Below are positions 36,175-49,900 of a stretch of DNA of 64,000 bases, piece by piece. The notes below the pieces were generated by a model. The model was not told where the DNA came from and did no database searches. It saw only the letters and a program-made list of their open reading frames with translations. This stretch comes from Molossus alvarezi (Eukaryota > Chordata > Mammalia > Chiroptera > Molossidae), in the NCBI GenBank assembly GCA_037176705.1, contig CM073890.1, forward strand, positions 93,486,591 to 93,550,590. Reading direction: 5' to 3'. Position 1 is the stretch's first letter; each line of letters begins with the position of its first letter. A program made the position numbers and the translations under genes.

Positions 36175-38500
36175 ACAGTGAATTCTTGGTGATGTTTACT
36201 CTCCCTCTAGTTGTAGATGTCAATGAAAGAAATTAATGAACTCAGTGATCCACATTCTATCCATAGACACTCTCCTGGTAGTAAGTTCCAGGCTTATGCT
36301 ATTCTTGCTCTTGTTCCCATTTAAATAATGGCCTGCTTAGGTGATAGACGTCTGTGACAACTTACCCTTCTCTATGGCCAATGACAAGATCTAATTTCAG
36401 GAAGGGTTTGTTTGTTTGCTTGCTTTTTGTTTAGGTTCAAGAAAACCTCAAACAAATCTTCTTCATTATCCCTGTCAGCCACAACACAGCGATGACTTCA
36501 AAGTGACGCAGGACATGTTGCTGTGCACAAGTGGGCATTCATCCATCACAGCGCTGCCAGTTTACTGAAGCTGAATAAAGTGCATCGGTAAAGGAGCTTG
36601 GGAGAGAAATTGCTGTGAGCAGTGGGAGGATGATTTAAGGACATGCGGGAGTGCCAGGAGCTAGAGTGACTAGTAGCAGTGCTTTATAATTTTCTTATCA
36701 AACGAATCCCTAGCAATTTCCTTTTTCGTCAACTTCTGTTTTTATCTTTCATATCATATTCCAAAAATGAGAGAGAGAGAGAGATTGGGAAACACAATCT
36801 TCTGAGTCAAATCGGATTGGGGACTGTTTTATGCCCATATCTGTGAGCTACAAGTGCTGAATAAAGCGTGGAGCAAATATTCAAGGTCACATATTTACCC
36901 TTTGCAATTCAAATTAAAGTGCACCTACCTTGAATTTTTTGCCCTTTGTTTTCAGCTGGTCTTTGTCACATTACTTTATTGTCAAACGAGCCCTCTCCTA
37001 CCCCTTCCCCCACCATTATTTTCACTGCTTAAAGCACAAGAAAACATTTCTTGTTCAGACTCACTGATCACTAATGCGCATGCTCCACACGGATCCATCA
37101 GCTCTCATTTTCACATGATGTAGCACATTTACACAATTGCCACTGGCCTGTACAGAGTGTTCTAACATTAAAAAGTTCTTTAGGTGAAAATCGGTTCCGA
37201 GATACATTTTATCTGCCAGTTGAAACTGGTGAGAATTTTATTCCAGTCCGTGAGAAGTCTATCCCTGCTCAGCCCCCTGAAGCCCTAAGATTTTCTCTTT
37301 CTTGAGTTGTCTAAAGGTAGGAAGAGATTCAATTCACTAAAAGTCCTTGTGCCTGACATAAAGACAAATACCTGCTCCTGCGATGTACTTCACAAAGCAA
37401 TGATTCATGTTAAAAAACCTGTCAGGATCATGAATTCTCCAGATACACTGAACCCAAGTCTTGCTTTCTTCATTAATTTCAGTATGTTCTCCCTCCGCTG
37501 CTCCACTCCAGAAAAAGGTATAATTACTCTCTTTATGAGTCAGACTCATAGCCCTGCACCTGTTAGGAGTTTAAAAACTATTTGCCCCACATCACATTAC
37601 AAAGGGAGGCCACTGTTTTCACACAGTTGCTGGTGTTCACTCTTTGATGAAATGACTCTAAAGGAGGCTTTAAAAGCCACCGTGACAATAAAAAACAATG
37701 ATAGAGACATGTCCAAATGCCAATACATAAAGATAGTAACTTGAACTTGATAAACACTGATTTTTATTCTTTTTAAATTCTTCGTAGATTAACAAAAAAG
37801 AGTCTGCTTCTCCCAGGCATGACAAAGCAGGAGATGTAGGCAGTTTAGAATTGTTCTCTTAAAAGAGACCCCAGGTATTTCCTTAGGCATTAGATACGGA
37901 ATTCAGTCAATGCTAAGTACGGAAGGAGATTCAATATGTTTGAATATATTATTGACATACAGATTAAAGAATAATTGTAAGTAGGTAAAACTGATGTCAT
38001 GACTTAAAAACTATCCAGCTCAGGAAGGGGCAGGGTGTGATAAAAAAAAATCTTCACCCAGTAATGTCTTACCTAAATGCTGTATAAAGAGATAAAGGTC
38101 AAAATACTATTGTTCTGCTGCTGACAGATGTAGTGTTTGATCCTGATTCCAAACAAAAGACGGCTTTACAGTGTCAACTCCGTCAGCCCGGCCAGCTTCC
38201 CAGTGACTTCAAAGGGTGTTTCTGTACGAGACCATTTCTAATCTGAATTAGAAATACATGCCGCACCGTCACAGATTGTTTGGGGTACAGCAAGAAGAGT
38301 TCTGCCACCATGTACTCCTAGCCCAGCTCACAGGTAACAGTTCTAGGCCTTCCGTGCGCACCAAGGGGAAAAGCAAACAGTAAAGAGGTGGTACTTGCCC
38401 TTGGCCAGTGGGGGTAGTATAAGGAAACAGACTGTGGAAATGCCTAGACAATGAGGGATAGTGATGCAAGTTTTGTCCGTTTAATCTGGGCTTTTTTGAG
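36175..38500. other. no gene or repeat recognised
   Basis: AT-rich unique DNA. The 145-codon frame at 37307-37744 lacks splice context and family resemblance. Confidence 0.45.
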
Positions 38501-38529
38501 TGAAGTTTTAAAATTTTTTTTAATCTCTC

Positions 38530-38745
38530 TCTCTCTTTTTTCCTTTTACTGATTTTAGAGAGAGAGGAAGTGAAAAAGAAAGAGAGAGAAACATTGATGA
38601 GGGAGAACATCGATTGGCTGCCTCCTTCATGGCCCCCACTGGAGATTGGGCCCACAACTTGGGCATGTGTCCTGGCATGGAATCGAACTGGCGACCTCTT
38701 GGTACAGGGGTCGACACTTAACCACTGAGCCACACCCACCAGACT
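38530..38745 (-). mobile_element. VES-related SINE, antisense, nested in another SINE
   Basis: Antisense copy ending GAGCCACACCCACCAGA. It appears to sit in the tail of the next antisense SINE. Confidence 0.78.
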
Positions 38746-38754
38746 CAATCTCTT

Positions 38755-38904
38755 TTAAAAATTGATTTTAGAGAGAGGAAGGGAGGAAAAGAGAGAGAAA
38801 CATCAAACCCACAACCTGAGTATGTGCCTTGACTAGGAATCTAACCCACTACCTTTTGGTGTATAGGACGATGCTCTAACCAACGAAGCCACACCAGCCA
38901 GGGC
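38755..38904 (-). mobile_element. older VES-related SINE, antisense, interrupted
   Basis: Diverged, partly deleted antisense SINE. AGTGAAGTT occurs at about 38500 and again at 38906, which suggests that its original target duplication spans both SINEs. Confidence 0.65.
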
Positions 38905-39284
38905 AAGTGAAGTTATTTCTTTATATTCTTTTTTAGAAGCCATGAATAAACACTGAATGAATTATTTGAAGACTTGGTCCAACAGGCAATATGTAACTTG
39001 CATTCTTCATCTCTTATAAAAAGTTCTTACTTCACTCATATTTTTTGTAAAATAGTTATGAATTCAACAGTTTTTTGATGATATGGTCACTGGAGCTCCT
39101 GGAGGTCATTTAAATATGTGTTGGATAATTGTTTAGGAGCAGTTTGAAGCAGGCCAACCAGTGCTTTGTGGTCAAATATTGAATTTGTTATCTACACAAA
39201 AGCAGGGTTTTGATCTTTCTCTAAAAATGTTTACAGTATTTAATGCAAGAAATTACCTGGTGAGATGTCCTTTAATTCATTACC

Positions 39285-39345
39285 TCAGCATAATGAGTGG
39301 CAAAGAGAACTTAATAAATGTTTGTCGAATAAATAAAGAATGAAG
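39285..39345 (+). mobile_element. L2/MIR3 3' end fragment
   Basis: 'gagaacttaataaatgtttg' followed by 'tcgaataaataaa'. Confidence 0.4.
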
Positions 39346-39381
39346 AGACAAATGATATTAAGTTAAAAAATATGGACAACA

Positions 39382-39630
39382 ATTTGCCCTGGCCAGTTTG
39401 GCTCAGCGGTTAGAGCGTCGGCCTGCGGTCCGGAGAGACCCAGGTTCGGTTCCCGCTAAGGGCATGTACTTCGGTTGCAGTTTGTCCCCGACCCTGGTTG
39501 GTCGTGCGGGTGGCAGCCGCTCGATGTGTCCCTTTCACATCGATGTTTCTCTCTCTCTCCCTTCCTCTCTCTCCCTCCCACTCTATCTGTACAAAAAATG
39601 GAAAAATATCCTCGGGTGAGGATAAAAAAA
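39382..39630 (+). mobile_element. VES SINE with perfect TSD
   Basis: Full-length copy with AAAAAATATGGACAACA on both sides, unmutated, so a recent insertion. Confidence 0.92.
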
Positions 39631-40326
39631 AAAAAATATGGACAACAGTTTTACTTAACAATTACTTTTCAGGATGTTTGTTCTAATTTTCTATAAACTA
39701 AAAATAACTAAAGAATTAAAATAAATACAATATATATCCCGGGCTTTTTCCAAACAGAAAAATATATTGTACATTAAGCACTGTATTTATTTGCTTCTCC
39801 CAGAAACAGATGACTAGAGGAATTTTCTAGTTTTGAATTTCTATATTAGAAAACAAAAGAAAAGTTTAAAATAATTATAGTTAGCTTGCACCTTTATAAG
39901 AAGGAAACAGGAAAAAAAATTAAAGACAAAATAAATAAAAGGAAGGTAATAAAGTTAAAATTCAGGTGCTCTGGGAAGTAGACACAAGACAGAATTTGTT
40001 GGGAGGAATTCCTGTAAAAGGCACAGGGGAGAGAGAAAGAGCAGGCAGAGAAAGGATGCAGGCCTGACGCCTGTGTGTGGACAGGGAGTGGTACCGAGGG
40101 CTTCCTAGTGGGACTTGCGGACTGTGGTGCCGACCCGAACAAGTCTCTGCCAGACCAGTGGGGAGGGAGCTTCCACAGACAAGTCCTGCACTGGCCAGAA
40201 ATGACAGCCCGGCCACTGCCCGGGGCCTTCCTGGGCAGCACAGGGCCTCCGCTAGAAAACTGAGGCCTCCTGAAGGCTCCCACAGCTGGAGGCTTGGGGG
40301 AACCCGCGCGCCTTGGGGTAGGTACA

Positions 40327-40500
40327 GGCATACCTGGGACATATTTTGGGTCCAGTTCTATACCACCGCAATAAAACAAATATCATAATAAAGTGAGTTC
40401 TAATCTTTTTGCTAGTGAAGGGTCTTGTCTTCAGTTTGTTAAGAAAAAACAAGGCGACATCTGCGATGGAGCGAAGCACCGTGAAAGGAGGCATACCCGC
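40327..40500 (+). mobile_element. internally deleted Tigger/mariner-like DNA transposon
   Basis: Left end AGGCATACCTGGGACATATT and right end AGCGAAGCACCGTGAAAGGA/GGCATACC form imperfect inverted ends of the Tigger type, with 'ccaccgcaataaaacaaata' between them. Only about 170 bases remain and there is no transposase. Confidence 0.7.
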
Positions 40501-40599
40501 GCTACTTGGAGGTCGGAGCAGCACGCGTGTGGAGACTCCCATAGTCCACCCCTTGCTGCACATGGATCTACTTCCTTTATACATTCGGGGCGCAGATCC

Positions 40600-40900
40600 A
40601 CCATAGTTCCTGTATTCGTTTTCCATTGCCGTGTAACCAATTAGCTCCAGATTTAGCAATTTAATGAACACGTTATCTTACACAGTTTCTAAAAGCCAGG
40701 AGTCTGGGAGTAGCTTAGCTGCATGGTTCTGGTTCAAGGTCTCTCATAAGGTTGCAGGTAAGCTGTTGACTGGGGCTAAAGAAACTCCTTGTAAGCTCAC
40801 TCATGGGGTGGCTGGCAGGCCTCAGCTTCTTGCTGGCCTGAGGCCTCTTTGAATGCTGTTGTTGTGTACTCATAACAATGGCAGTGGACAAGTTGACAAG

Positions 40901-40931
<31 letters not shown>

Positions 40932-41120
40932 CGCCTAAATCACAAGGCATAGTCTTTTATAAACTAATCTTGGAAGTTACATAGCATCCTTTCCACTATA
41001 TTCTATTGGTTGCGCAAACCAACCTTGGTACAATGGCGGAGGGAGCACACAAGGGTGTGAATATCAAGGGGCAAGGATCACTGGGGGCTGTCTTGAGATC
41101 TGGCTACTACAGTTCCCATG
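40600..41120 (-). mobile_element. LTR-derived (MaLR-like) sequence, antisense
   Basis: Opens 'cctgtattcgttttccattg' and has AGGCCTCAGCTTCTTGCTGG, 'catcctttccactatattct' and 'aggatcactgggggctgtct', all typical of antisense MLT1-type LTRs. It contains a (GA)n tract. Confidence 0.6.
40900..40931. repeat. (GA)n microsatellite
   Basis: About 15 GA units inside the LTR-like sequence. Confidence 0.9.
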
Positions 41121-41124
41121 GATT

Positions 41125-42000
41125 TCCCTTCCTGAGGGCAATCTTGGAAAAGGGAAGTTAGTGGGACAAATTAAAGCCCATGTCACAGCAGTTGATCTTA
41201 GGTCACAACTGGTACTCATTGTCTCCTTCCTCCACTATCCATTCTGAATCCCCTCACCCTCCACTATCACCTCTGCTGGTCTTGGTGGTTGCTGGTGTGT
41301 CAACACCTTTATTCACCTACTGGTACCTGGGCACAGAGAGTCCCTGGTGGCATCAGTAATTCAATGGGATTCTTGATGTGCTTTGGGTTGGATGTTCCTA
41401 CTCTAAGAGTTGGGAGTTCCTAAAATGACGCATTTTAACTTTGTAGAGCCCGGGGTTGTAGAAACAAGACCAAAAATGTATGCAGTGAGTCATTTATTGA
41501 TGGTAAGTGGGGCTCGTTCTACTGTTTCCATCCTTTGGTTCCCAGATCTCTCTTCTCCTGACACACTGCTTTAGAGGGGTCTTCAACTCAGCCACATGTA
41601 ATGCATCCTGGGGTTGGCCCTTAATTTGTTGAACTAAATATGATAAAAGATTCACTCAAGGAAAACAACAACAACAACATGCTGGATAAGCACTTATAAA
41701 AGGCATCACTGAGATGGCACAAAAATCAGAAACCAAGACAAAAGTAGCAACTTTGGGAGAGGAGAACCAAAGCCAGCTTTCCTAGTGTTTCTGCCAAAAC
41801 CTAGAAACCTCGAACTTTTCAAACTTTTTTTTTATAGTAAAGGACAAGAGGTAAAGCTTTGGGCCCACACTACATTGGAAGTCTCATAGGAGGCTTCCCC
41901 ATGAAGCTGGACTCTCAAAGAACTTTACCCCAAGTTAGGGGGAGTAAAAAATAAACTGCTCTGCAGAAGGGGACAGTAACACATCTGATTTGATCTCGAT
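41125..42000. other. no gene or repeat recognised
   Basis: Unique-looking DNA between an LTR-like segment and an old L1 fragment. Confidence 0.45.
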
Positions 42001-43010
42001 GCTGGGGAAGAGAGTGGTAGGAAATCTCACTGGAGAATGTGTAACTACAACCTGGCTCTCAGGTGGCTTTTTGTGTGAATTATCACCTGTGTCTGAAAAC
42101 TTAAAAAAGGAGAATTCTAATTAAAATGCTCCCAGAATGTTTTTATCATAAACTGGGAGGAGCAAATGTAAATCTGTTCTGGAAGAATGCAATCTTAACC
42201 CAGGTCTCAAAGAATTCCTTTAAAGACGTAAAGATAAAATTCAAAGGAACATAAGCTCACATAAAAACACACATAGGCACTCTCTGCGCCCCTGCCCACA
42301 CACACACACACAAGAAAATAAAGCACCATGAGTGAGAACTGGCAGAAACTATAGGCAGCAAAATCAGATCTGTAAAGATGATCAGACACTGAATACAAAA
42401 TAAGCATGTTTGGTATGGTAAAGAAATAAAAGTTTGCAAGCAAGGAATAAGAGAAATTTTTAAAAAATCAAGCAGATTGAAGATAAGTTGATAAAAATTT
42501 TAGAAACAAAAATGCAGAAAGATTATGAGGCCAACTGGAAGAATATCTGAGATGCATGAAGAAATGGCAAGCAAAGAAATTGGTAAATATGTTGAGTGAA
42601 TCTAAATAAATGTTGACTACATATAACAATAGTAATAAGAATGTCTAATTTCTGAGGGTTAACAAGAAAGATACAATTCAAGTACCGGTCAAAATACAAT
42701 ATAAATTGGAACAGGTAAAACCCATAGTTGAAACATTCTAAGCTTTTTGCATTCGGGTGGAGTATCAGAAGTTAAGTCAGCATGTGAAAATGTCTAGGGT
42801 AACTTCTAAAAATAGACATAGAGATCATTGCTTCCAATGGAGCAGAAATAGGAGGCGGGGAAGGAATAAGCAAAATAAGGAAAGATAAAAGAAGGTGACA
42901 AGAAAGGTGGGGTTTGGGGAGGGGGTAGAAAAATGGAAATAAGATGGTGGAAATAAATCAAAGGAAGAGCAAAGAGTTTGTACACACTCTAAAATGACAG
43001 GTGTTAATTT
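42000..43010 (+). mobile_element. probable old L1 (5' region) fragment
   Basis: A-rich plus-strand sequence with phrases such as AAGTTAAGTCAGCATGTGAAAATGTCTAGGGTAACTTCTAAAAAT (43-base region near 42770-42815) that resemble the 5' part of old L1M/L1ME elements. Divergence is high and the limits are uncertain. Confidence 0.4.
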
Positions 43011-43561
43011 CATACTGAAAGAAACAATGAAAAAATGAGCATAAATGAATTCTGAGAATAAAAGACTTTATTTCACAAAAGCAACTTTCACTTTTGAAGA
43101 CCTATGTCTCAAGAAAGGGCTTTAACAAGACAATTTCCAGAAGCACTCCTATGATTACTAAATTTGGAACATGCTTTTATTCTTGTAAATTCTGGACTTT
43201 GACTCCAACTGGAGTTTTTTTTTCTTGTGAACTGCTGCATCATTTGTTATTGCTTTTTCCTTTTGTACCAGTCCTAATACTTTTTCTCTTTTGTCTGTAT
43301 TTAGAAGAGTCTGCTTTTTTTTAAGGCTACAGCTAGGACACCATATTCTAGAAATCAGTCAGAAAGCACAGGCCCCAGAGACTTAATATAGAAAATGACA
43401 CATCGTGGAAGAGGAATATGACGCCTGAAAGGCTGTGCTTCTGCAGGAGGCTGCAGAGTTTCCCAAAGCGTCCTTCTCCAATTCTGCCGTCAGTCCTTCA
43501 CATGGGTCTGTTTTATTTTGTTTTCCTACATGCTCCTTTCTTTCCTTTGTTCTAAAATGTT

Positions 43562-43813
43562 GTTTTTTTTTTCATCTTCACCCGAGGACATTTTTCCATT
43601 TTTTGGTTCAGACAGAGTGGGAGGGAGAGAGAGGAAGCGAGAGAGAGAGAAACATCGACATCAAAGGGACACATCGAGTGGCTGCCACCTGCACACCCCA
43701 ACCAGGGTCGGGGACAAATTGCAACCGAGGTACATGCCCTTAGTGAGAACCAAACCTGGGTCTCACTGGACCACAGGCCAACACTCTAACTGCTGAGCCA
43801 AACCGGCCAGGGC
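43562..43813 (-). mobile_element. VES SINE, antisense
   Basis: Full-length antisense copy flanked by CTAAAATGTT on both sides. Confidence 0.88.
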
Positions 43814-44014
43814 CTAAAATGTTTTTTTCATAGGTTCTAAGCTGTTTTGGTTTTGTTTTTTCTTTACTTCTTTTCCCTTGATTGTTCATCCTCAAATGAG
43901 GCTAGATCTTTATGTCCACAGACAGGGTACAGGGATGTCTGTCACGTTTGCTCTGGAGTGAGGGTCTCACTCGGAGAGGCAACTAGAGGCCAAGGTCATG
44001 TGTCTGGTCCCCAG

Positions 44015-44260
44015 TCCAATTCCCAGGTAATAGTGTCTATTCGCCAGTCCAGGCTTTGCAACTTATTAGCTGTGTGACTTTGGGTGAGTTGCTTAACCTT
44101 TCTGTACCTCAGTTTTCTCAACTGTAAAACAAAGGTAATAAATATACCAACTTCATAGAGTCTTGGGAGGATTAAATGAAATACCTTTAAAGCCCTGGCA
44201 CTGTGCATTGCCCATCATACAAAATAAATACCAACTATTATCATTGTTACCACTACTATG
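44015..44260 (+). mobile_element. MIR SINE
   Basis: Near complete: 'gcaacttattagctgtgtga', 'cttaacctttctgtacctca', 'aggattaaatgaaatacctt'. Confidence 0.88.
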
Positions 44261-44264
44261 TTAT

Positions 44265-45180
44265 TGCTGTTGCTATGGCTACTATCAAGATTGCAGTGAA
44301 TCCCACTCTTCTTCCGGTGCTGCCCTGGCACTGAGGTGCCGAGCTGCTGCTGCACTTGAGAGAATCCTCTCTCCAGACATAACCCTCCACTGCCCGTCTC
44401 TGCCTCCCCGCCACCACTCAGGCAAGCTCCTTCTGTGGCCTTTCCTTAGGACCGGCCAGCTCAGAGTGTTCCCAGCACGGTGGCCTGGGTGCCCTGAGGG
44501 GCAGCAGCCATGTTGCACAGCAGTGGGGTCCAGGTTATCATGACTTTGTTCCCCACGTGCTATGTGTGATTTTTCTTCTCCATCACAGGATTTTTGGTGG
44601 GATGTTGGATGGGTCCTCACCAAGGCCCGTTAGTTTGATGCACACCATTTTGCACTGGAAATCTAGTTTCTGCTTTTAAACTGGGAACACAAGTGAGGGC
44701 ATCCGCCTGATGCCTGGGAAGACGGCCTTTCACCAGGCACAGAGGACACTGGACCTTTGCATTCGGGCCCTTTCGGTACTGAAGGAAACCCCCTCACTCT
44801 GGCCTGCAGTGAGGCCTTGACCCTAACCTCGGTTGGCTAAGGGAGTATAATAGCCCCATTTTTACATACATTTAGATAAATTAGAGGATTTGAGGCAAAA
44901 TTATCCCCTCAGGAGTGCTAAGACTCAATCTAAAGATGGCCAAGGGAAACTGCTGAGACAATATCCTTACCATGTTTCCAGGAAAACTCCGAACTTTTAG
45001 GAGAAGAGCTGCAGACTGAAACCCACAGATACATTTGGACCAAGGTTTGTACGAAAACTTTGATGACTGAGTTTCATTAGCGTATGATACACAGATTCTT
45101 TGTTCACAACTTTTACACTGAGGAAGGTCAAAATAGACATAAATAATAAAAATAAATAAATGAATAGTTCATAAAGATTT
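44265..45180. other. no gene or repeat recognised
   Basis: Unique-looking DNA between MIR and the long L1. Confidence 0.45.
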
Positions 45181-46002
45181 TATGGGTGACATTCCAAAGT
45201 GGCAGCAGATTGAATGGAAGCCACACAGACCATCTCCCAGGACCAAACTGGAATTACAACTAAAACACAGACAAATCGATGGGTAAAAACAACAGAAAAG
45301 CAGCTTGCGAAGATCATATAACCAGGGACACTGACTCAATCCTGGTAGGATTATGGAGGCATGAGGCGGGGCTGGGAGCCCACAGACAACAGCAGCCTCA
45401 CCTGTGAGCAGGGCACTCGGGTTAAACTCCCAAGTGGCTCCACAGAGCAGAGCCAGGACAGACACTAAAATAGCCACAGCCACTCACCTTAGGCTCCGGC
45501 AGAGGGAGGGCAGACTGGACTGAAACTGTGTGGGGAAACAGGATTTGGAGGGGGTTCACAAGTTTTGATGAGTTCCAGCCACACAGGACGGTGGCCATAT
45601 TGCTCCTTCCCAGGGCTCTGGGGAGAGACAGTAGCACCTCCCTCGGAGAATCAACCACACCCTGTGGGCCACTGAAATGCAAATTGAGGCTCACTAACCA
45701 CCAGCATTTGCCCCACCCTCGGGAAAGCCCCTTATGCTGAGCACCTGAGGGAGTTTTTCAATCAACTGACAACCCAGAACTTTTCAAGTAACCTCTGCTG
45801 ATAGACTCCAGGCAAAAAGCTAGAGGATAACTGTACCATTCCTGGGCTAGTAACTCTAACCAAGAAAGTAAGACCTGACACTGGTGTTTAATGTGGGTCT
45901 TCCCTTGCTCACCCAAACCCAGAAGAGGGAGCCACAAACAGCAGAACACCAACACCCACAGGGAAAACTTGGCAGACTCCAAAGCCCACTGTGATAGCCA
46001 AA

Positions 46003-46887
46003 ATGGTGAAACACAGAAACAAAAGCCAAATGAAAGAACAAAAGACCTCTACCGAAGATAAGATAAATATGGAGCAGTTAGGCAAGTTAACAGAGCTAAA
46101 ATTCAGAGCAATGATCTTGAGGAAGCTCGACATGAGTAAGGACATAGAGATGCTGAAAATCAAACAATTAGAAATTAAAAACCACCTAGAAAAAATTAAA
46201 AATGACATATCAGAAATAAAGAACACATTGGAAGGTATAAACGGCAGAGCAGAGGAAGTGGAGGACCGGATCAGTGAATTAGAAGACAGGGCAGAAAAAA
46301 ATCAACCAATCAGAAAACTAAAAGGAAAAAACGATTAAAAAACAGAAAGACAACTTAAAAGAACTGTGGGACAACTGGAAATGTAATAATATTCGCATCA
46401 CAGGAGTCCCTGAAGAAGAAGAAAATGAGCAAAAATTAGAGAATATATTTGAAAAGATAGTGACAGAAAACTTCACCCTAATTTGGTGAAGGAAGAAGGC
46501 ATTCAAGTTCAAGAAGCACAAAGAGCCCCAAGAAAGAAGAAACCAAACGGGCCCAAACCAAGACACATAGGAATCAAAATGCCAAAAATTAAAAACAAAG
46601 AGAGAATCATAAAAGCAGCAAGAGATAAGCAACAGGTTACTTACAAAGGAACCCCCATAAAGCTCTCAGCTGACTTCGCAACAGAAACACTACAGGCCAG
46701 AAGGAAATGGCATGAGGTAATCAAGGTCATGAAAAACAAGGATCTGAATCCAAGACTACTCTACCCAGCAAGGCTGTCATTCAAAATAGAAGGTCAAATA
46801 AAGAGCTTCTCAGACAAAAAAAAAAGGCTAAGGGAATACATTAGCACCAAACCAGCACTGCAAGAAATGTTAAAAGGACTGCTGTAA
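46003..46887 (+). pseudogene. L1 ORF1 remnant (RNA-binding protein), frameshifted
   Basis: In the family, ORF1p is an RNA-binding trimer that coats L1 RNA. The N-terminal part (46003-46338) is a Lys/Glu-rich coiled coil (LEKIKNDISEIKNTLEGING). The RRM/C-terminal part is recognisable at 46483-46887 (QEAQRAPRKKKPNGPKPRHI; KAARDKQQVTYKGTPIKLSA). The frame breaks near 46330 and again near 46475, where the frame reading '...TLIW stop' must shift to continue as VKEEGIQVQEAQ. It is a decayed gene, about 295 codons, slightly shorter than usual. Confidence 0.85.
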
Positions 46888-46933
46888 TTAGCAGGAGAAA
46901 TAGGAAGAAAAATATAACCAAACTAAACAAAAA

Positions 46934-49900
46934 TGGCAATAAATAAGTACATCTCAATAATCACCTTAAATGTAAATGCACTGAATGCTCCCATATAAAG
47001 ACACAGAGTAGCTGATTGGATAAGAAAGCATGACTCATCTATTTGTTGTTTACAAGAGACCCACCTCACAACAAAAGACTCACATAGGTTGAAAGTAAAG
47101 GGATGGAAAAAAATCTTCCAAGCAAACGGAAAGGGAAAACAAGCTGAAATAGCAATACTCATATCTGATAAAATAAATTTCAAAATGAAGGCCATACCTA
47201 GAGACAAAGAAGGCCACTACATAATATTGAAAAGATCTATCCAACAGGAAGTAATAACCTTGATAAACACATATGCATCCAATATAGGAGCACCAGCACA
47301 TATTAAATATCTTCTGGAGGACTTCAAAAGAGAAATCGATAGCAGTACAAGTATAGCAGGGGTCTTCAACATCCTGCTGACACCACTGGATAGATCCTCT
47401 AGACAAAAAACTAGCAAGGAAACAGAGACTCTAAATGAAGCACTAGACCAAATGGATTTAATAGGTATCTACAGAGAATTACACCCCAAACTACAGAATT
47501 CACATTCTTCTCAAGTGCACATGGGACATTCTCAAAAATAGACCACATGTTAAAACACAAACTAAGTCCCTACAAGTTCAAGAAGACTGAAGTCATATCA
47601 AGCATCTTCTCGGATCACAATGGCATGAAACTAGAAATCAATTGCAACAAGAACAAGCAAAGACATTTGAACATATGGAGGCTAAATGGCATGTATTAAA
47701 CAATGAATGGGTTACCGAGGAGATCAAGGAAAAAATTTAAACTTCCCGGAAACCAATGAAAATGAACACACAACAACACAAAATCTATGGGATGCAGCGA
47801 AAACATTTCTGAGAGGAAGTTCATAGCACTACAGGCCTACCTCAAGAAACAAGAAAAATCTCTAATAGACTATCTAACCTCACAACTTATAGAACTAGAA
47901 AGCAAACAAAATGAACCCCAGAGCAAGTAGAAGGAAGGAAATAGTAAAGACGAGAGCAGAAATAAATGATATAGAGACCAAAAGAACAATTCAAAGGATC
48001 AATGAAACAAAGAGCTATTTTATCGAAAAGATAAACAAGATTGATGGACCCTTAGATAGACTCACCAAGAAACAAAGAGAGAGAACCCAAATACACAAAA
48101 TGAGAAATGAAAGAGGAGAAGTAACAACTGACACCACAGAAATACAAAAGATCGTTAACAACTACTATGAAGAATTATAGGACAACAAATTGGACAATCT
48201 AAGCAAAATGGACAAATTTCTAGAAACACATACTCTCTGAAAACTGGACCGGGAAGAGATGGAAATCTTGAACAGAACAATAACAACTAAGAATACTGAA
48301 GATGTAATCAAGACTCTCCCAGCAAACAAAAGCCCAGGCCCGGATGGCTTCACGGGGGAGTTTTACCGAACATTCAAAGAAGAACTAACATCCATTCTTC
48401 TCAAACTATTTCAAAAAATTCAAGAAGAAGGAAGACTTCCAAACTCGTTTTATGAGGCCAGCATAATTCTAATTCCAAAACCAGAAAAAGACATTACAAA
48501 GCAATAAAACTACAGGCCAATATCCCTGATGAACCTAGATGCCAAAATCCTAAACAAAATACTAGCAAATCGAATCCAGCAATATATCAAAAAAATTATT
48601 CACCATGACCAAGTGGGATTCCTCTCAGGGATGCAAGGCTGGTACAATATTCGCAAATTAATAAATGTGATACACCACATAAACAAAATGAAGAATAAAA
48701 ACCACATGATCATATCAATAGATATGCCGAAAAAGCATTTGACAAAATCCAGCATCCATTTCTGATAAAAACGTTCAGCAATGTGGGAATAGAGGGATCA
48801 TATCTCGACATAATAAAGGCCATATATGAAAGACCTACAGCCAACATCATGCTCAATGGGCAGAAACTAGAAACATTTCCCTTAAGAACAGGAACAAGAC
48901 ATGGATGCCCACTTTCACCACCTTTATTTAACATTGTACTGGAAATCTTAGCCACAGCAATCAGACAGGAAGAAAAAATGAAAGGAATCCAAATTGGAAA
49001 GGAGGAAGTGAAACTGTCATTATTCACAGATGACATGGTACTATACATAGAAAACCCCAAAGACTCCATCAAAAATCTAGTAGACTTAATAAATGAATTT
49101 GGCAAAGTAGCAGGATACAAAATTAATGTCAAGAAATCGATGGCATTCTTATACACCAATGATGAAATCACAGAAAGAGAAACTAAGAAAACAATCCCAT
49201 TTACCATTGAGCCAAAAAAATTAAGATACCTAGGGATAAACTTAACCAAAGAAATAAAGGACCTATTTGCAGAAAACTACAGGTCATTGAAAAAAGAAAC
49301 AGAGGTAGATATAAAAAAGTAGAAGCACATACCTTGTTCATGGATTAGAAGAATTAACATCATTAAAATGTCCATACTACCCAAAGCAATCTATAGATTC
49401 AGTGCAATCCCCATTAAAATACCAATGATATACTTCACAGAACTAGGACAAATACTTCAGAAGCTCATATGGAACCAAAAAGACCTTGAATAGCCACAGC
49501 AATCTTGAAAAAGAAGGACAATGTAGGAGGGATCACAATACCTGACATCAGGTTATACTACAAAGCCATTGTAATCAAAACAGCCTGGTACTGGTACAAG
49601 AACAGGCATATAAATCAATGGAACAGAACAGAGAACCCAGAAATTGACCCAAGACATTATGCTCAACTAATATTTGACAAAGGTGGCAAGAGCATAAAAT
49701 GCAGTAAAGAAAGCCTCTTTAATAAATGGTATTGGGAAAACTGGATAGCTACATGCAAAAAAATGAAACTAGACCACTAACTTACACCATACACAAGAAT
49801 AAACTCAAAATGGATAAAAGACTAAATGTGACTCATAAATCCATAAAAATCCTAGAAAAAATTGTAGGCAACAAAATTTCAGATATCATACGCAGCAGAA

